Program-made: the position numbers and the translations under genes
Source: Panicum virgatum
Lineage: Eukaryota; Streptophyta; Magnoliopsida; Poales; Poaceae
DNA: 64,000 nt
Direction: 5' to 3'
Assembly (NCBI RefSeq): GCF_016808335.1
Contig: NC_053137.1
Coordinates: 11,396,506-11,460,505 of the forward strand
Part shown: one piece after another, positions 59,923 to 64,000 of the stretch
How the letters are laid out: each line of letters starts with the position of its first letter
How positions within the stretch are numbered: the stretch's first letter is position 1
The notes under the pieces: generated by a model
What the model was told of the DNA's origin: nothing
The model's input: only the letters and a program-made list of their open reading frames with translations
Database searches by the model: none

Positions 59923-60541
59923 GGAAAAAGTCTATTTCTAACCATCGAACTATTGTTATAGTTCAGTTTTAGCCATCAAACTTGAAAACCGGGTATCTTT
60001 GACCATTGAGCTATGAAAACTGGACAAATTTGACCATGTTTCCAATTTCAAAGGTGGTTTTGCATACATGTGTATTTTCTAAAACTAATAGAATCTGATT
60101 TAATCTCTATAAATTCATACTAATTTAGTTTAAATTAGATAAATATGAAATGCATATCGAAATTTCTCAAAAATATAATCTCCCTGACCATGCTCTATTT
60201 AGAGTTGTCTGAATACTATTTGTTCCTTTTGCTAGTGTTTACTACTTGTAATTGTGATATTATTTATTTAAATTATCGTTTGATGCTATAATAGATTAGT
60301 ATATTGACCAAATTGATTCATGCAAGAGAATTTTTATATACTAATTTTATAATTTTTTGATATAAAATAAATTAGCTAAATTTTTTAGAGGTTAAGCCAT
60401 ATTTTATTATTCTTAGAAAATATAAATATATCCAAAACCACCTCTGAAACCAGATAAATGGACAAACTTGTCCGGTTTTATAGTTCGATGGCCAAGACCA
60501 GACTTTGACGATAGTTCGATGGTCAAAAATAGACTTTTTCC
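59923..60541. mobile_element. MULE-type MITE, 619 bp
   Basis: Inverted ends ggaaaaagtctatttctaac and (reverse complement) ggaaaaagtctatttttgac with ccatcgaacta further in, flanked by a perfect 9-bp target duplication AAGAAAGAA (59914-59922 and 60542-60550), which identifies a Mutator-like origin. AT-rich interior, no coding capacity. Confidence 0.88.
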
Positions 60542-60605
60542 AAGAAAGAAAGAGAGAGCTCATGCACGCGAGGGATCCAGAAGCATCTCATAGCGAAAGA
60601 AGAGA

Positions 60606-61114
60606 CACTACTAGAAAAATAGCCATTAGTACCGGGAGGCAGGCGCCCTTAGTACCAGCTGCGGCAGCCGGTACCGGTGCGTGTGCACTGGGGTTCGAAC
60701 TTGTGACCTGTGGCCTCGCGCGTAATCTCCTCTACCATCCCACCTACACAGCACATGTGAGTACATAGGAGATGCTATCTTTTTGAAGTAACCAGAACGG
60801 ACCATTTAGTACCGGGCCATAACCGTTTAGTACCGAGCCATAACACCACCCAGTACTAAACGCCACCATTTAGTACCGGATGGTATTAAAAACCGGTACT
60901 AAATAGTTGGGGCCCCCGGAAATCATTTAGTACCGGGTCATAACACCAACCGGTACTAAATGGTGGCATTTAGTACCGATTGGTGTTAAAAACTGGTATT
61001 AAAAGGCTCTAGGGGGCACTGTGCTGTATAACAGGTATTAAATTGGCATTAGTACCAGGTTTAAAGCAATTGGTACTAACCGGAGGTGGACGAATGACTC
61101 TTTTTCTGGTAGTG
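60606..61114. mobile_element. Small CACTA-type element, 509 bp
   Basis: Ends CACTACTAGAAAAATAG and (reverse complement) CACTACCAGAAAAAGAG, flanked by the 3-bp duplication AGA (60603-60605 and 61115-61117). The interior is built of repeated tttagtaccgg and its reverse ccggtactaaa, the subterminal repeat array typical of this group. No coding capacity. Confidence 0.92.
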
Positions 61115-61479
61115 AGATGCCGGCAGGACCGCGCGATGCGCATCGATCGGTTCAAATTATTTTCGCTATCGTGGATGATCTGGGAGGCCGCGGAGCGGTG
61201 CACATTTCATATATAGAAATATTAGTGCCAAAATTTCTCTTCATCCATTTTTCTTCCCTCAATGATATGTTTGGTTTACATATATGAAAATGTTAAGCCT
61301 CAACCATCTCTACCTCTCAGTATACCCTTGAAGAACCTGCATCAAAGAAGATAAAATAAGAATAAAATGGCACTATGCAATGGATTCACAGATCCTCACA
61401 AAGCGCTAGCAAAACCAAACAAAAGAAAATTCAAGTCACCTGGATGAAGAGCATAGCTCCTATATCTTCCCATTTAGTT

Positions 61480-61688
61480 TCATGCTGCTGATGCATGTTT
61501 TTTCAAGTGCTCAATTGCCACGGCAGCATGGAATGCAGCTCCTCCTACAGTGATGTACTGCTGACTGTCCTCCTACAGTCTTCCATAGAAGCACTTATCA
61601 ATTGTATGTGTAGCATGTACAGAAGATGCACAGTTCAGGTTCAAGGGGAGTTTATACCTCTTTGATCCTCTTCTTGAGATATGATAAA
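61480..61688 (-). pseudogene. ILR1-like hydrolase 3' remnant (copy D)
   Basis: On the minus strand, from 61688 down: the end of exon 4 (YLKKRIKE and a GT donor), a short intron ending ctatggaag as in copy A, the first ~35 bp of exon 5, then a jump to the last ~55 bp of exon 5 ([18 protein letters not shown] and stop at 61480). About 270 bp of exon 5, including the His of the NLHSP motif, are missing. Similarity to copy A also continues below the stop to about 61443. It lies on the 5' side of copy C on the same strand, so it is not simply the missing end of copy C in place. Confidence 0.85.
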
Positions 61689-61739
61689 TCTAACTGAAGT
61701 TGGTGAAGACCCGAACCAAAGTTCAGAAGAGCCCAATGC

Positions 61740-63165
61740 TAGCTTTGCTGAGGAAGGTAAGCCCTGGAGCATAACCACTTATTTTCAACTTATGCAACTG
61801 TTATTTATATATGGTATTGTGCATTAATTTGTAGGAATTGATTGAACCCTAGTTGCATGATCCTAGGTACCTATGATATGAACAATAGTATGTGTTGTTA
61901 GCTAATATTCTATGCTAATAGGATTCGGTAAAAGTCGAGTGATTATCTGTCACTTGCGAGATATAGGAGTTGTTTGTTTACTTATGTTGGAATCATAAGG
62001 TCGACGGACGGGATTGGGAAAATATTCCTGTTGATATTTGATGCCCCGTCTGTATAGCAAAAGTGGCTAAGGTCGAAGTGTTTGGTAGTAGTGGTTAAGT
62101 TTTTGAAAATACTAACCGCATACCGAGAATATGGTAATCGGTAAGCTTAAGTGACTGATTGGACCGGCAAGTGGACTTTACCCTCACCCTCTTAACTTTA
62201 TTCCCATGGGCACATGGTGAGTGTAGAGCCGGGCTCGAGCTCTGTACTTGAGCGGGGTGGCCTTGATCCACAATCCGGGAAGAAAGGAGAAAAGTTGCGT
62301 GGGTGACTCATCTGGGTCCCCATGCGTGTGTTTAGGTTTTGCTTTCCAAGGTTAAGAAAATCGATTTGAATAATCCATTTCTCACGGCCATTGAGACTGC
62401 TTAACCCTTTTACCACATAGAGTAAGAAGAGAAATATTACCAATGATGATAATCTTGTTGGATGCTAAGATAATTTTTCCGCCATGTGTAATGTTGGATA
62501 GTTGTTTACCTAGAATGTTTAATCAAACTAGAACTTGGAGCAAACATTTTGAAGTAAGGACTCAATTTTTGTTTTTTGCTTTTCGGCAAAACAAACCCTA
62601 CAAGGCAAAAGTCTTACATATCTAGGAATCGGCTAAAGTATATTTCACTAGTCGGGTCAGTCTTGTTGATTATTAGTATACTCAGTCTTACTTGTGGCTT
62701 TGTTTTCAGGTGACGAGATCTTTGAGGACATGATTGCTAGTTGACTTGGTCATGTTCTCTACCTCCTAGTTGGTTGGTGGAATGGGATGCGTCCCCCGTC
62801 CAATGATGATAACGTTGAATGATTTCATGTACGGGCTTCATCATGATATATTATATTGTCATTTAGAACTATCATTTATTTTCCGTTGCACTTTAAACTC
62901 TGATGTACTTTGTTTATGAATTCGAACTCGGTTTGCAATAACATTTAATGTTGGACCATGTGTTGTAAAAATTATGAAATATTGTGATCTCTGGACTTAC
63001 CTCCATGTGGATATTTTGTATGCTTTGTTTCGATCGAAATTCTAGTGGTTGCATCAGGATATTACTCGACAAACTGTCCAGTTACTCCGTTTTAAATGCG
63101 TGTTAGTTCGGATTATCTTTACGGTGATGGATAATGCACTTAAGTCGGATTAATTTGGACGGCAA
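61740..63165 (+). mobile_element. LTR-like repeat related to 47050-48675
   Basis: Shares, in the same order and orientation, blocks such as gagtgattatctgtcacttgcgagatatagg (compare 47402-47432), ccgggctcgagctc-type text, tagtatactcagt and caggtgacgag. The right end aatttggacgg at about 63162 resembles an LTR end. No protein motif. Sharp ends were not determined. Confidence 0.5.
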
Positions 63166-63272
63166 CACGGAAGCAGGATGATTTTTGTCGTGTGTTTGCC
63201 AACTCTGTTGTCAGAAGTGGACCTGCAGAAGAAGAATGTGTTTTCTGCATTTTCGTCATGTGTTTTTTCTTT

Positions 63273-64000
63273 TGCAAGATTTTTTTTGAACGAACGGCAC
63301 TCGACGAGTGCGTTTCTATTGATATAGCAGAAAAATACAAGACTACAGCCCTGGGAGGCCATAGGCAGGAAACAAAAAGAAAAAAAATAACAAACTCGCC
63401 CGGTTGGATTGGGACGTCAACACGGGTTACCGCTCAACTATACTCACTGGCCGGTTGGATTGGGACATCAACACGGCCAAACTCTAATCACAACGATGAC
63501 AGAGGAGAAAATGCACAATCGCAGCTTCCACCTACCATTGCCCTCTTGAGGCTATCGAAACAACTGAAGTGTTCCAGTGTTGATAGAGGAGCAGAAGGGG
63601 CAGACACCACCACACCAGGAGGCCACTGCCGTGCAGGACCCAATGCTGCAGTGCTGCAGCACCAAAACTGACCGCCCGACGGTATGAAAAACACCAAGTC
63701 CGGAGCAACCCAACGCGCGGGGGCCTGGCCACTTCCGCCATTGGACGCCACTCTTGCGTGCGCGGGGACCTCCAACCCGCCACTCAGCATGCCTCTCTCG
63801 TGCACGGGGACCTCCACCCCGCCACACGGCACCACGCTCCGTACTCGTTTCAGGGATTGCCGTTGAGGCAGCAAGAAGAGGTGCCCCGCCCCCCCGGGAA
63901 CTGAACCAAGCCGCCAGACCACCTCCGTGGTTTGAGATCATCATGTTGCTTTCCCCCTCGCACGAAGACGCCACCCTCAAGCCAGAAGACCGAAGATGTC
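63273..64000 (-). mobile_element. LINE-like retroposon, 3' part, running off the window
   Basis: Begins with a T-run and gaacgaacg, i.e. a poly(A) end on the minus strand. It shares ccggttggattgggacatcaacacgg-type blocks with the LINE-like insert at 7536-8824. The other end is beyond the window, so no target duplication can be checked. No reverse transcriptase motif in the part seen. Confidence 0.55.

Noticed and set aside
48738..61688. Copies C and D as one split gene interrupted by 12 kb of insertions
   Set aside because: Both lie on the minus strand, but the 3' fragment (D) is on the 5' side of the exon-1 fragment (C), so simple insertion cannot explain the order.

Overview
This window is nuclear DNA from a grass (Poaceae), probably a panicoid relative of Setaria, Panicum or Sorghum; the species cannot be fixed from sequence alone. 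The grounds are GC-rich first exons with GT-AG introns, a dirigent-jacalin chimeric lectin gene (a monocot-specific architecture), and dense grass-type transposons (Tourist-like MITEs, MULEs, hAT, CACTA, a SIRE-like Copia element).

Four intact protein-coding genes are supported exon by exon: an ILR1-like IAA-amino acid hydrolase (copy A, + strand, 7034-10988, 430 aa), the mRNA-decapping subunit DCP1 (+, 13378-18915, 383 aa), a dirigent+jacalin lectin (+, 40635-42060, 312 aa) and a second ILR1-like hydrolase (copy B, - strand, 42742-45439, 437 aa). Broken genes are an ILR1-like exon-1 remnant (copy C, 48738-49163), an ILR1-like 3' remnant (copy D, 61480-61688) and a homogentisate prenyltransferase (HPT/HGGT-type) pseudogene (52026-57992, -) with two in-frame stops and a CACTA element in one intron.

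Layout: 1-7.4 kb is the left arm of a large inverted duplication whose right arm is 48.7-50.6 kb; the left arm carries a roughly 5.4 kb extra block holding a 1.5 kb hAT element. Copy A (7-11 kb) carries a LINE-like, a MITE and a SINE insertion in its introns. DCP1 occupies 13.4-18.9 kb. A 5.6 kb MuDR-type MULE with 309-bp terminal inverted repeats lies at 19.7-25.3 kb; its transposase lacks the catalytic core, and an antisense GRF zinc-finger gene lies inside it. A 10.7 kb Copia LTR retrotransposon (27.9-38.6 kb) has broken gag and pol. The lectin and copy B converge at 40.6-45.4 kb. From 46 to 64 kb the sequence is mostly nested repeats: MITEs, two similar LTR-like repeats, the HPT pseudogene, CACTA elements and a LINE-like end.

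No new multi-gene system was found. What stands out is the transposon stratigraphy: many exact target-site duplications, a MITE sitting inside the Copia element's own target duplication, and a MITE whose removal closes the MULE reading frame. Also notable are decay of an auxin-conjugate hydrolase family by inverted duplication, and a lectin lacking a usual sugar-binding aspartate. All family assignments come from reading translated motifs, not from database searches.
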